Source: an uncultured Pseudoflavonifractor sp.
GTDB taxonomy: Bacteria > Bacillota > Clostridia > Oscillospirales > Oscillospiraceae
Reading direction: 5' to 3'
Assembly: GCA_947577065.1 (NCBI GenBank)
Contig: CANPTT010000009.1
Location: forward strand, 1-62,063
Length of the DNA stretch: 62,063 nt
The stretch's first letter is position 1. The number at the start of each line of letters is the position of its first letter. The translations under genes were made by a program, and so were the position numbers. Below are positions 1-6,521 of the stretch, piece after piece. Below the pieces are notes generated by a model that worked only from the letters and a program-made list of their open reading frames with translations, ran no database searches and had not been told where the DNA came from.

Positions 1-2
1 TG

Positions 3-116
3 TGTGACCGGCTTGGGCTGACCCTCAATCGAAAGAAAACGAGAGTGGTGCCTATGAGGAAGAATTGCGGAAAGATGAGATCATCTTGGGAGCTTTGAAG
101 TGCGCTAAGGCTCACG
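3..116 (+). pseudogene. Reverse-transcriptase-like fragment at the window edge
   Basis: An open frame enters from the left edge and stops at about 116. Its residues LGLTLNRKKTRVVPM resemble the segment after the YMDD motif in the reverse transcriptase at 2642-3379, which reads LGITVNTRKTRICKL. The resemblance is lost after about 18 residues, and the frame then stops. A second open frame (32-136) continues to a stop just before the recombinase gene. I infer a broken remnant of a related phage reverse transcriptase, perhaps from a neighbouring or older copy of the prophage. It is short and partly outside the window, so the call is weak. Confidence 0.35.
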
Positions 117-155
117 GCTTCTCTGGCGAAGCGTAAAGAAAGGCACTCCCTACCG

Positions 156-1694
156 TCATGGTAAGGAGTGCCTTTTGGTTTGAACGAAAACCGTCCCCAG
201 AATAACGATCCGGTTCGGATTTGCGTCCAATGGTGGAGTTAAACACTCAATATCCGAACTCTTGATAGTGATGGTATTGTTCCCGGAAATATTGAAGGTC
301 AGCACGATTTTACGACCTTTGTCTCCATCGTCATAGACGAAAACGGAGTTTACTAAAGTGTCGATTACTCGCCGCTGATACTCGATGTCGTGAATATCGC
401 CGCTCTTGAACGATGTGAGCCAGTACACAATACGCTCCTTCGTCAAGAGCGGCTTTTTCATTTCTTCCCGGGCTATTTGCCCTTCGATGTCTCTCCGCTC
501 CTGTTCCAGCTCCTCAAGTCTGTCTTTGGTTGCCGGAGTGACAAGCCCTTGTTCTACCGCAGACAGAAGGTTTTTGATTCGCTTGTTGCACTCTTTCAAC
601 ATCTTTTGCAGACCTACGAGGACAGAGGTATCTTGGAGGTCTTTTTCTACAATCTCCATCGCTTTGGTTGCGATACGGTCTATGGATTCATCGGTGAGTA
701 CCTTCTCAACGGTGAATCTTACAACGATTTCTTCTATCCAATCTTTCTTTTCAACAGCTTTGGGGCATTTGCCGCCCCTTTTTCGTCCAGTGCATTTGTA
801 GTAGTAATACATTCGCCCTGTGTGAGAAGTGCCGCTTTCTCCGACCATCGGCTTACCACAGTGACCGCAAAATAGCTTTGTGGTGAGAAGGTAGTCCTCT
901 TTTGACTTCGTTCTCGCCCGGACAGAGTAATTGTGCTGTAACATCGCTTGCACCTTCTCAAAGAGCTTTCGGTCGATGATAGGCGGCACAGCGTCTTCCA
1001 GTATAACATCGTCAAAACGATAGACACCGATGTACTTGTCATTTCGTAGAATGGTCTTCAAACTGTTCTTGTTAAAAGCATTTCCCCGAGAGGTTTTGCA
1101 CCCTTGCTCGTTGAGCCAGTTGACAATCTGTGTGGCAGATTTTCCTTCGGAGTACATCGTGAATATGGTTTGTACAGTCTTTGCTCCTACTGGCTCTATC
1201 TCATACTGCCTGTCTGCTCCAATCTTATACCCAAGACAAGGGCTACCCATAGCGATTCCATGCAGAGCGTTTTCTTTGAGACCTCGCTTGATACTTCGAG
1301 CAAGGTTTTCAGAGTAGTATTCAGCGTACCCTTCGAGAACAGATTCCAGAATGATACCCTCGGGAGTGTCCGGCATGGGCTGTTTCGCATAGTAGACCTT
1401 GACCCCGTTCTTTTTGAGCTTGGCCTTGTAGATGGCTGAATCATACCTGTTTCGAGCGAAACGGTCAAGGGTGTACATTATCACAGCGTCAAAATGACCC
1501 TTCTCGCTGTCTTTTATGAGCTGTTGGAAGCTGGGACGGTTGTCGGTCTTGCCCGATATTGCCCGGTCGATGTATTCGTCTACGACAATGAATCCATTTT
1601 TCAAGGCAAACTCTTGGCACTCTCGGAGCTGACCCTCTATGGATTCTTCTCTTTGGTTATGGCTCGAATATCGAGCATAGATTACCGCTTTGAT
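156..1694 (-). CDS. Large serine recombinase (phage integrase), probable ATC start
   Basis: This is a site-specific recombinase of the large serine family, which integrates and excises phage DNA. Order of parts: resolvase-type catalytic domain (about residues 1-145), recombinase domain, zinc ribbon (CGHCGKP ... CTGRKRGGKC), coiled coil and C-terminal tail. The first ATG/GTG/TTG in frame is a TTG at 1604, which would remove the catalytic serine. The frame stays open upstream and reads IKAVIYARYSS, the family's usual N-terminus with ATC in place of ATG. GGAGG lies seven bases before that ATC at 1694-1692. I therefore place the start there, with nucleophile Ser10. The last codons run through the left attachment repeat, as is common when attP overlaps the integrase gene. 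Either translation starts at ATC or the start codon has decayed. Confidence 0.8.
   Translation of the reverse strand: MKAVIYARYSSHNQREESIEGQLRECQEFALKNGFIVVDEYIDRAISGKTDNRPSFQQLIKDSEKGHFDAVIMYTLDRFARNRYDSAIYKAKLKKNGVKVYYAKQPMPDTPEGIILESVLEGYAEYYSENLARSIKRGLKENALHGIAMGSPCLGYKIGADRQYEIEPVGAKTVQTIFTMYSEGKSATQIVNWLNEQGCKTSRGNAFNKNSLKTILRNDKYIGVYRFDDVILEDAVPPIIDRKLFEKVQAMLQHNYSVRARTKSKEDYLLTTKLFCGHCGKPMVGESGTSHTGRMYYYYKCTGRKRGGKCPKAVEKKDWIEEIVVRFTVEKVLTDESIDRIATKAMEIVEKDLQDTSVLVGLQKMLKECNKRIKNLLSAVEQGLVTPATKDRLEELEQERRDIEGQIAREEMKKPLLTKERIVYWLTSFKSGDIHDIEYQRRVIDTLVNSVFVYDDGDKGRKIVLTFNISGNNTITIKSSDIECLTPPLDANPNRIVILGTVFVQTKRHSLP
212..238. repeat. Left attachment-like direct repeat
   Basis: Positions 212-224 (GGTTCGGATTTGC) and 231-238 (TGGTGGAG) match 5975-5987 and 5994-6001 at the same spacing; the six bases between differ. 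TGGTGGAG at the right copy is the complement of the tmRNA CTCCACCA end, so the pair probably marks the integration site. The left copy lies inside the 3' end of the recombinase gene. Confidence 0.55.
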
Positions 1695-1730
1695 AGTCTC
1701 ACCTCCAATACTTTTTTTCTATGTAGTAAT

Positions 1731-2108
1731 TCAAACGGCACTATCTTTCCGCAGTTCCGTAGTTTCTCCACTATCCCCCTTTAGTTCTTCCCGGTTCTCG
1801 AACTCATAGGCCATAGACATGAACTCATGCTTTGCTCTCCGAGACAACCCCCGGTAAATTCGTAAAATATCTTCTTCGTCTTCGTCTCTCGGTTTGACCG
1901 GGGGAATGTCCTCCTCGTCAGCGAAAAAGTCCATAACCGAACAATCAAGCTCTCTGGCAAGGGCTATAAGGTCTGTCTCTTTGGGGATAGACCCTTTTTT
2001 ATTGATGGCTGTTGTCATAGATGAAGACCCTTTGACTTTGGTTATAACGGCGGTGAGGTTTGTTCCACGCTCGGCGCAGATACGGTTGATGTTCTCCTTG
2101 AAAGTCAT
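1731..2108 (-). CDS. CI-like phage repressor, Xre-type HTH
   Basis: A 125-residue protein with an N-terminal helix-turn-helix of the Cro/CI (Xre) type at about residues 5-60 and an acidic, helical C-terminus without a LexA-type peptidase domain. It is the probable lysogeny repressor. I start at the ATG at 2108 because GAGGAGGG lies eight bases upstream; the in-frame TTG at 2126 lies just upstream of that motif and has no ribosome-binding site of its own. It lies opposite the small HTH gene at 2357, with promoters and three palindromic operators between them. It probably represses its own promoter and the lytic-direction promoter. Confidence 0.8.
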   Translation of the reverse strand: MTFKENINRICAERGTNLTAVITKVKGSSSMTTAINKKGSIPKETDLIALARELDCSVMDFFADEEDIPPVKPRDEDEEDILRIYRGLSRRAKHEFMSMAYEFENREELKGDSGETTELRKDSAV

Positions 2109-2131
2109 GGGGAAATCCCTCCTCAAAATTC

Positions 2132-2150
2132 AATTCGTATTTTTTGAATT
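2132..2150. promoter_or_regulatory. Operator 1, 19-bp palindrome
   Basis: AATTCG-N7-TGAATT, the same design as the palindrome at 2196-2214. It lies just upstream of the rightward -35 box and just before the repressor start codon. It is the probable binding site of the CI-like protein or its HTH partner. Confidence 0.55.
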
Positions 2151-2156
2151 TTCCTC

Positions 2157-2185
2157 TTGACAATTCTCATAAGACGAATTATAAT
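2157..2185 (+). promoter_or_regulatory. Rightward (lytic) promoter
   Basis: TTGACA at 2157-2162 and TATAAT at 2180-2185 with a 17-bp spacer: a perfect sigma-A consensus reading toward the HTH gene at 2357. A CGAATT half-site overlaps the spacer and the first base of the -10 box (2175-2180). Confidence 0.85.
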
Positions 2186-2195
2186 AAGAACAAGA

Positions 2196-2214
2196 AATTC
2201 GGGATATGCGAATT
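2196..2214. promoter_or_regulatory. Operator 2, 19-bp palindrome
   Basis: AATTCG-N7-CGAATT, a perfect inverted repeat at the likely start point of the rightward transcript. Occupation here would block the rightward promoter and also be crossed by the leftward transcript. Confidence 0.65.
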
Positions 2215-2285
2215 GGCAATAAGAAACCGACCCCCTCGAAATTGGCGTTTCGGGGAAGTTTGGTGGCGAGCTACTTCTAATAAGA

Positions 2286-2314
2286 ATAATAACAATAATT
2301 CGCCTATTTGTCAA
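2286..2314 (-). promoter_or_regulatory. Leftward (repressor) promoter
   Basis: On the minus strand TTGACA (2314-2309) and TATTAT (2291-2286) are 17 bp apart, reading toward the repressor. An AATTCG half-site (2297-2302) sits in the spacer. It faces the rightward promoter, so the first 85-90 bases of the two transcripts overlap. Confidence 0.8.
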
Positions 2315-2318
2315 GAGT

Positions 2319-2337
2319 AATTCTGGTTTCAAGAATC
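2319..2337. promoter_or_regulatory. Operator 3, imperfect 19-bp palindrome
   Basis: AATTCT-N7-AGAATC, a degenerate copy of the operator design, just upstream of the leftward -35 box and before the HTH gene at 2357. Confidence 0.45.
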
Positions 2338-2356
2338 AAGAGAGGAGGAAAATATC

Positions 2357-2554
2357 GTGAATGTCAAGTCGAGAATGGCTGAAATGGGAATTACGCAGGT
2401 GGATATGATTCTGGAACTGCAAAAGCGAGGTATCGCAGTCCAGCCCCCCATGCTGTCTTCCATTCTCCGGGGTGTGTACACCTACCCGAAAGCGAAGCTG
2501 GTTCTCGCAGAGTGCGAGAAGATTCTCGCCGAAAAAGCGCATGAATCTGTCTGA
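2357..2554 (+). CDS. Small HTH protein, Cro-like
   Basis: A 65-residue protein that starts with GTG, eight bases after GAGGAGG. Residues 5-55 fit a compact helix-turn-helix (MAEMGITQVDMILELQKRG as the turn region). It is the first gene read from the rightward promoter and lies opposite the CI-like repressor, so a Cro-like role in the lysis/lysogeny switch is likely. The family is assigned by layout and the HTH pattern only. Confidence 0.65.
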   Translation: MNVKSRMAEMGITQVDMILELQKRGIAVQPPMLSSILRGVYTYPKAKLVLAECEKILAEKAHESV

Positions 2555-2666
2555 CGCACAGGTGAGCGACCTCGCAAGCTCGCTTGTCGGTATCGTAGAG
2601 AAGTTCTACGAAGACCCCCAACATGAGGAGGATTTTCAGAAATGGTTATCCGGCATGATGTGTTGA
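2541..2666 (+). CDS. Small phage early-region ORF, probably truncated
   Basis: ATG at 2541 gives 41 residues (begins MNLSDAQVSDLASSL) with an acidic amphipathic helix. It overlaps the end of the HTH gene by 14 bases and the open frame of the reverse-transcriptase fragment by 25. Small proteins of this kind are common beside phage repressors. Its last residues (after about KWL) may be out-of-frame reverse-transcriptase sequence, which would place the deletion joint at about 2635-2655. No function is assigned. Confidence 0.45.
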   Translation: MNLSDAQVSDLASSLVGIVEKFYEDPQHEEDFQKWLSGMMC

Positions 2667-3379
2667 TGGAGCTGTTCGGGCGGTATGTCGATAACGAACA
2701 CGCACTCTGGCTGTTGGGAAAGACAGTGGAGCGGTCGAAGGTCGATGTATCGTACATGACGGACGAGGAGTACGAGAACTGTCTCGATACGGTTTTCAAT
2801 TCCTTGCTCTATCACTACATCAACAAATCGCTTCTCACAGGCGAAAAGTTCATGGGAAAGCACCTCAACATCGGAGACCAAGTGGCGCAAACCGCTGGTA
2901 TCTTCTACCCTATGAGGATTGACAATTTCGTGAAAATTGTGCGGAGCGTGAAGTTCTACGGTCGGTATATGGACGATAGCTATGCAATCCACGAGAACAA
3001 GGAGTTCCTGCAAGAGCTGTTGGAGGACATTATCAAAATTGCGAAGGCGCTTGGCATTACAGTCAACACCCGGAAGACAAGAATCTGCAAGCTCTCCGAC
3101 CACTGGCGGTTTTTACAGATTCAATACTCCCTCACCGACACCGGGCGGGTAATTCAGAAAATCAACCCGAAGCGGCTGACAGATATGCGCCGTAAGATGA
3201 AAAAGCTCGCCCCGAGGTTGAGCGAGAAGGAGTTTACGGATTTGTACACCTCATGGTTCAAAAATCACTACCGCATTATGAGTAGGCAACAGCGAAGCAA
3301 CATGGATATGCTGTTCAAACAACTAAAGGAGGTAACAAAATGCAGTACACAATCACACTCGCAGACGGAAGGAAACTGA
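2642..3379 (+). pseudogene. Phage reverse transcriptase, 5' half missing
   Basis: The protein carries the YMDD active-site motif (GRYMDDSYAI), the preceding IGDQVAQTAGIFYP block, and a KTRICKL block followed by a thumb-like C-terminus. These are hallmarks of RNA-directed DNA polymerases, here of a type that, as I recall it, occurs in Firmicute phages between tail and lysis genes. It begins at IRHDVLMELF, just after where motif A should supply the first catalytic aspartate, so the fingers and motif A are absent. The frame is open only to 2627 upstream, so no hidden N-terminus exists. It is probably inactive. I saw no template/variable repeat pair of a diversity-generating element. Confidence 0.75.
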
Positions 3380-3684
3380 CCGGGCTGGGAAAGAACGGCG
3401 ATAACTTCGTCAGTGCCGAGAAGGTGGACGAGACCATCTTCAAGGACAACCTGTCCACCATGACCGTTTCGGACGGCGAGACGGAAACCGTCTACCACAA
3501 CGCCGAGCTGATTCAGCAGCAGAAATGGGCTGACGGTAGCTGGTATCTGGCTTTCCGGGAGCAGACCGCACAGGAACAGGCTATGGCGGCTCTGAACAAG
3601 GCTGTTGCGGAGAACGCCGACAGCATGACCGATTTGCAGATGGCACTTGCCGAAGTGTACGAAATGATGTTGGGAGGTGTGTAA
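3340..3684 (+). CDS. Phage protein, unknown function, next to lysis cassette
   Basis: A 114-residue soluble protein with a good AAAGGAGG site six to seven bases before ATG 3340. The N-terminal half looks beta-rich (TITLADGRKLTGLG...) and the C-terminal half is an alpha helix (TAQEQAMAALNKAVAENAD). It overlaps the end of the reverse-transcriptase frame by 40 bases. Its place between the reverse transcriptase and the lysis genes suggests a minor tail-tip or accessory protein, but nothing in the sequence proves this. Confidence 0.55.
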   Translation: MQYTITLADGRKLTGLGKNGDNFVSAEKVDETIFKDNLSTMTVSDGETETVYHNAELIQQQKWADGSWYLAFREQTAQEQAMAALNKAVAENADSMTDLQMALAEVYEMMLGGV

Positions 3685-3685
3685 G

Positions 3686-3790
3686 ATGGCAAAGGTGTAT
3701 GCCGCTCTGATTCGCAAGGGCTTGAAGACCCTTGACGAAGTTCCCGACCAGATTCGGGAGGAAGTCTCGAAGCTGTTGGAGGAGCAGTAA
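3686..3790 (+). CDS. CD1375-family mini-protein 1
   Basis: A 34-residue product (MAKVYAALIRKGLKTLDEV...) matching the pattern of CD1375-family (XkdX-like) proteins found before holin and lysin genes in clostridial phages: one short strand followed by a helix with VP-x-x-(I/V)-(R/K)-x-x-V. The ribosome-binding site GGAGG ends the preceding gene. Function is unknown. A second, more divergent copy follows at 3852. Confidence 0.6.
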   Translation: MAKVYAALIRKGLKTLDEVPDQIREEVSKLLEEQ

Positions 3791-3851
3791 AATGTTCCTC
3801 AACATATTCGGAAACCTACTGATTTTTCTCAAGAGGAAGGAGGTGCGAGAC

Positions 3852-3980
3852 ATGGCGGTTATCTATGTTGCTCTGATTGTCAAGGGCAAGAGGACTTTCG
3901 CAAGCGTCCCCGAGGTTGTCAAGCCGAAGGTGCGTGAAATGCTGATTGACCTCGAACTGGAAGACCTCGTGACCGAGTAA
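3852..3980 (+). CDS. CD1375-family mini-protein 2
   Basis: A 42-residue product (MAVIYVALIVKGKRTFASV...) with the same layout as the 3686 gene: M-A-x-(V/I)-Y-x-A-L-I, then VPE-x-VKPKVREML. AAGGAGGTG lies six bases before ATG 3852. An in-frame ATG at 3792 would add 20 residues but has no ribosome-binding site. The two genes probably arose by tandem duplication. Confidence 0.6.
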   Translation: MAVIYVALIVKGKRTFASVPEVVKPKVREMLIDLELEDLVTE

Positions 3981-4043
3981 GACCGGGCGGGAGGGAGCTG
4001 TTGCGGCGGCTCTCTCCCTATACCACAATCAAGGAGACGCACT

Positions 4044-4355
4044 ATGAAAGAAATTCTCACTCAAACCTACACGATTGCGCTCCCGGTCGTGCTGGGTTAC
4101 ATCGTCTGGCTGTTGCAGAACCAGAAGAAGGACAGGGACGCAAACACCAAAGGTACAATGCTTCTGCTTCGAGTGCAGTTGATTGAGTACCACGACAAAT
4201 ATATGAAGCTGGGGGAGATTCCCTCGTATGCCTACGAGAACTTCGAGGAAATGTACGAAGCCTATCACAAGCTGGGCGGCAACGGCATGATTACGAAGAT
4301 GAAGGAGGAAATCGAGGAGCTTCACCTCGGCAAAGGAGGGAAAAGAAATGAGTAA
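4044..4355 (+). CDS. Small phage membrane protein
   Basis: A 103-residue protein with one N-terminal membrane helix (about residues 8-25, TIALPVVLGYIVWLL) and a charged helical C-terminus. It starts at ATG 4044 after AAGGAG and overlaps the amidase gene by eight bases. Proteins like this often sit just before phage lysins and may be holin accessories, but the family is not certain. Confidence 0.6.
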   Translation: MKEILTQTYTIALPVVLGYIVWLLQNQKKDRDANTKGTMLLLRVQLIEYHDKYMKLGEIPSYAYENFEEMYEAYHKLGGNGMITKMKEEIEELHLGKGGKRNE

Positions 4356-5307
4356 TAGTTCTATGGTGAGTTACACCAAGATTTCGCCGAACAGGACAAG
4401 CCCGAGGAACAAAGCGGTTGACATTATCACACCTCATTGTGTGGTCGGTCAGTGTTCCGTTGAAACCCTCGGCAACATTTTCGCTCCCACTTCAAGACAG
4501 GCCAGCTCGAACTACGGTATCGGTACAGACGGTCGTATTGGTATGTACTGCGAGGAAAAAGACCGTAGCTGGTGTTCTTCCAGCGGCGCAAACGACAACC
4601 GGGCAATCACTATCGAGTGTGCGTCCGATACCACCGCTCCCTATGCGATGAACAGCAAGGTCTATGCGGCTCTGATTGACCTCTGTGTGGACATTTGCAA
4701 GCGGTACGGCAAGACGAAGCTCATGTGGTTTGGGGACAAGGCCAAGACCCTCGCCTACAAGCCCAAGGCTGACGAAATGCTTATCACCGTCCACCGCTGG
4801 TATGCAAACAAGTCCTGCCCGGGCGATTGGCTGTATAACAGGCTCGGAGAGCTGGCTACGGCGGTCACACAGCGGCTCGGCGGCACTGGGGGTAGTAGTA
4901 ATACCCCCTCGACTACAAAGCCCTCTACGGCGGCTGGAAATGCCCTTTACCGAGTGCGTAAGTCTTGGGCTGAAACCAAGAGCCAGAAGGGAGCGTTCAA
5001 GTCGCTGGACAACGCCAAAGCGACCGCCGACAAGAATCCCGGCTATTCGGTGTTCGACAGCAACGGCAAGGTGGTGTACACCCCCGGCGGCACAACCGCC
5101 AGCTTCAAGCCTTATCTCGTCAAGGTGACAACCGGGGAGCTGAATATCCGCAAGGGAGCGGGTACGAACTACGGCACGAATGGAGCTATCCGGGACAGAG
5201 GTACATACACCATTGTCGAGGAAGCGAAGGGTGAGGGTGCTACCTTGTGGGGCAAGTTGAAATCTGGTGCCGGGTGGATTTCGCTGGACTACACCATGAA
5301 GGTGTAA
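4348..5307 (+). CDS. N-acetylmuramoyl-L-alanine amidase (phage endolysin)
   Basis: A 319-residue lysin. The N-terminal amidase_2/PGRP domain (about 1-175) cleaves the bond between muramic acid and L-alanine in peptidoglycan; His30 (ITPHCVVGQC) and the VHRWYANKSCPG segment supply zinc ligands. A linker (about 175-195), a small repeat domain ending SVFDSNGKVVYTP, and a C-terminal SH3-type cell-wall binding domain (about 255-319, with LNIRKGAGTNYG) follow. There is no signal peptide, so export depends on the holin at 5598. Confidence 0.9.
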   Translation: MSNSSMVSYTKISPNRTSPRNKAVDIITPHCVVGQCSVETLGNIFAPTSRQASSNYGIGTDGRIGMYCEEKDRSWCSSSGANDNRAITIECASDTTAPYAMNSKVYAALIDLCVDICKRYGKTKLMWFGDKAKTLAYKPKADEMLITVHRWYANKSCPGDWLYNRLGELATAVTQRLGGTGGSSNTPSTTKPSTAAGNALYRVRKSWAETKSQKGAFKSLDNAKATADKNPGYSVFDSNGKVVYTPGGTTASFKPYLVKVTTGELNIRKGAGTNYGTNGAIRDRGTYTIVEEAKGEGATLWGKLKSGAGWISLDYTMKV

Positions 5308-5341
5308 AATGTACCGGGGCAAGAGAAGGAAGAAGGTTCGC

Positions 5342-5605
5342 ATGGAGTTTTCAAAGGTGATTCTGGTTGTTGCGGCTATTGTAAATGTGGCGGTAATCCT
5401 TTTCACATTCGTAATGGTGTGGAGGACGAACGATTTATCGCCGCTCACATACCTTATCCCGGCAGTAGCCGCCGAGACCGCCACAGGCACAGGATTTTAT
5501 TATTCCAAGGCCAAGGTGGAAAACAGAATAAAACTGATGAAGCACTACAAGGTCGAGCCTACGGAAAATTCGTTCAATGATGAAGGAGGAACTTACAATG
5601 GTTGA
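5342..5605 (+). CDS. Phage membrane protein, unknown
   Basis: An 87-residue protein with a membrane helix at residues 4-26 and a second hydrophobic stretch (LTYLIPAVAAETATGTGFYY). It lies between the amidase and the holin and overlaps the holin start. I prefer ATG 5342 after GAAGGAAGAAGG; ATG 5309 would add 11 residues, mostly Arg/Lys, and follows the amidase stop by one base. A role in lysis is likely from position only. Confidence 0.6.
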   Translation: MEFSKVILVVAAIVNVAVILFTFVMVWRTNDLSPLTYLIPAVAAETATGTGFYYSKAKVENRIKLMKHYKVEPTENSFNDEGGTYNG

Positions 5606-5912
5606 TTTGACACAGGTAATCGTAGCGTTTCTGACGCTGGTCTTCTCTCTGGTATCGGTGTACCTCATTCCGTTTCTGAAAACCAAAGTCAGCGGCGAAC
5701 AGCTCGAAACCATCAAGTTTTGGGTGAATATCGCTGTCGAAGCCGCCGAAATGATTTATGTCGGCAAGGGTAAGGGAGCGGAGAAGAAAGCCTATGTGGA
5801 GAAATATTTGAGCGAGAAGGGCTTTCACCTCGACACCCGGGAGATTGACAGTCTTATCGAAGCGGCTGTGCTTGAGCTGAAAATCGCTACCAAAAAGAAA
5901 GAGGAAGCCTAA
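5598..5912 (+). CDS. Phage holin, LL-H type
   Basis: A 104-residue protein with one N-terminal membrane helix (about residues 5-27), then a helix with EQLETIKFWVNIAVEAAEMI and the KGKGAEKKAYVEKYL segment typical of LL-H-family holins, and a Lys/Glu-rich tail. It forms the membrane lesion that lets the amidase reach the wall. ATG 5598 follows AAGGAGG at the correct distance. It is the last gene of the element; the right attachment repeat begins 63 bases after it. Confidence 0.85.
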   Translation: MVDLTQVIVAFLTLVFSLVSVYLIPFLKTKVSGEQLETIKFWVNIAVEAAEMIYVGKGKGAEKKAYVEKYLSEKGFHLDTREIDSLIEAAVLELKIATKKKEEA

Positions 5913-5974
5913 CCGAAGTCAGACTTCCTCAATCGTCAGAACAAACCCGAAACAGTGCTTCACGAAAAACATAG

Positions 5975-6001
5975 GGTTCGGATTTGCACATTCTGGTGGA
6001 G
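5975..6001. repeat. Right attachment-like direct repeat, overlapping the tmRNA end
   Basis: A copy of the 212-238 repeat (21 of 27 positions identical, the differences being the six central bases). Its TGGTGGAG part is the complement of the tmRNA CCA end, so integration leaves ssrA intact. I saw no gene in the preceding 5913-5974. Confidence 0.55.
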
Positions 6002-6340
6002 GCGGGGGGAGTCGAACCCCCGTCCGAAAGCATTTTCATGGGAACTTCTCCGGGCGCAGACAGTCCTTTATATTCCCTTGCCTAAGCGTGGGCTGACACA
6101 CTCATAGGTTCGGTAGCTTCATTGTGCATGGTGCGCTCAAAGCTTTGCGCACTCACGTTCGCCACTCAACGACGCCCCGTCCCAGGCCGTGGCCCTCCCG
6201 GGCGGAACGGTCACGGCTTAAGCCGCGACAAGCTCAACGTTATTGTTGGCGTTTAATTGTTTTTTGCCCATTTTAAGGATGTTAGGCGCATCCGCCCGCT
6301 ATTCCCACTTCCACGCCCCCGTCGAAACCAGTACGCCCCC
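5994..6340 (-). ncRNA. ssrA: Transfer-messenger RNA (tmRNA)
   Basis: The 5' end GGGGGCG (6340-6334) pairs with CGCCTCC before the encoded 3' CCA (5996-5994). The T-arm GGGGGTTCGACTCCCCC and the 5' segment CUGGUUUCGACGGG are present. The tag reading frame encodes (A)ANNNVELVAA followed by TAA, at about 6250-6218. The RNA rescues stalled ribosomes and tags their products for proteolysis, together with SmpB encoded at 7092-7556. Length is about 347 nt, normal for a one-piece tmRNA. The prophage lies against its 3' end. Confidence 0.95.
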
Positions 6341-6422
6341 TCATTGGAGGAAATCTGCTCCATTCCGCTTCCGGCCTGAAGAGCGGCCGAAAGCTCCATA
6401 TCCGCAAATTCCCTCCTCCTCT

Positions 6423-6454
6423 CCGCAAAAAGTTTGAGAACCAACTTTTTGCGG
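6423..6454. repeat. Perfect 11-bp inverted repeat between ppi and ssrA
   Basis: CCGCAAAAAGT and ACTTTTTGCGG with a 10-base loop. It lies downstream of the cyclophilin gene and upstream of tmRNA. There is no clear T-run on the minus strand after it, so it may be a transcript-end or processing stem rather than a standard terminator. Nothing else was recognised in 6341-6521. Confidence 0.5.
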
Positions 6455-6521
6455 CTAAGGACAAGGTCAAGGGCCAAAGGCCCGGCGGACAAAATGTCCG
6501 AAAGGGAAACTCAAAATAAAG

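Larger units (their letters stand above)
156..6001. mobile_element. Deleted mini-prophage integrated at the tmRNA 3' end
   Basis: The segment holds a large serine recombinase, a CI-like repressor with a divergent HTH gene, the 3' half of a phage reverse transcriptase, two CD1375-type mini-genes, an amidase endolysin and an LLH-type holin. No terminase, portal, capsid, tail or replication gene is present. It ends against the CCA end of ssrA. Imperfect direct repeats at 212-238 and 5975-6001 have the same internal spacing. The content suggests a prophage that lost most of its genome in one internal deletion but kept integration, immunity and lysis. Exact borders are inferred; the left one is uncertain because phage-like sequence also lies at 1-136. 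Confidence 0.7.

Noticed and set aside
2642-3379. A diversity-generating retroelement
   Set aside because: A YMDD reverse transcriptase is present, but it is truncated and I saw no template/variable repeat pair or accessory gene.
6243-6492. Short frames over the tmRNA 5' region
   Set aside because: They overlap a well-supported RNA gene and have no coding signals.
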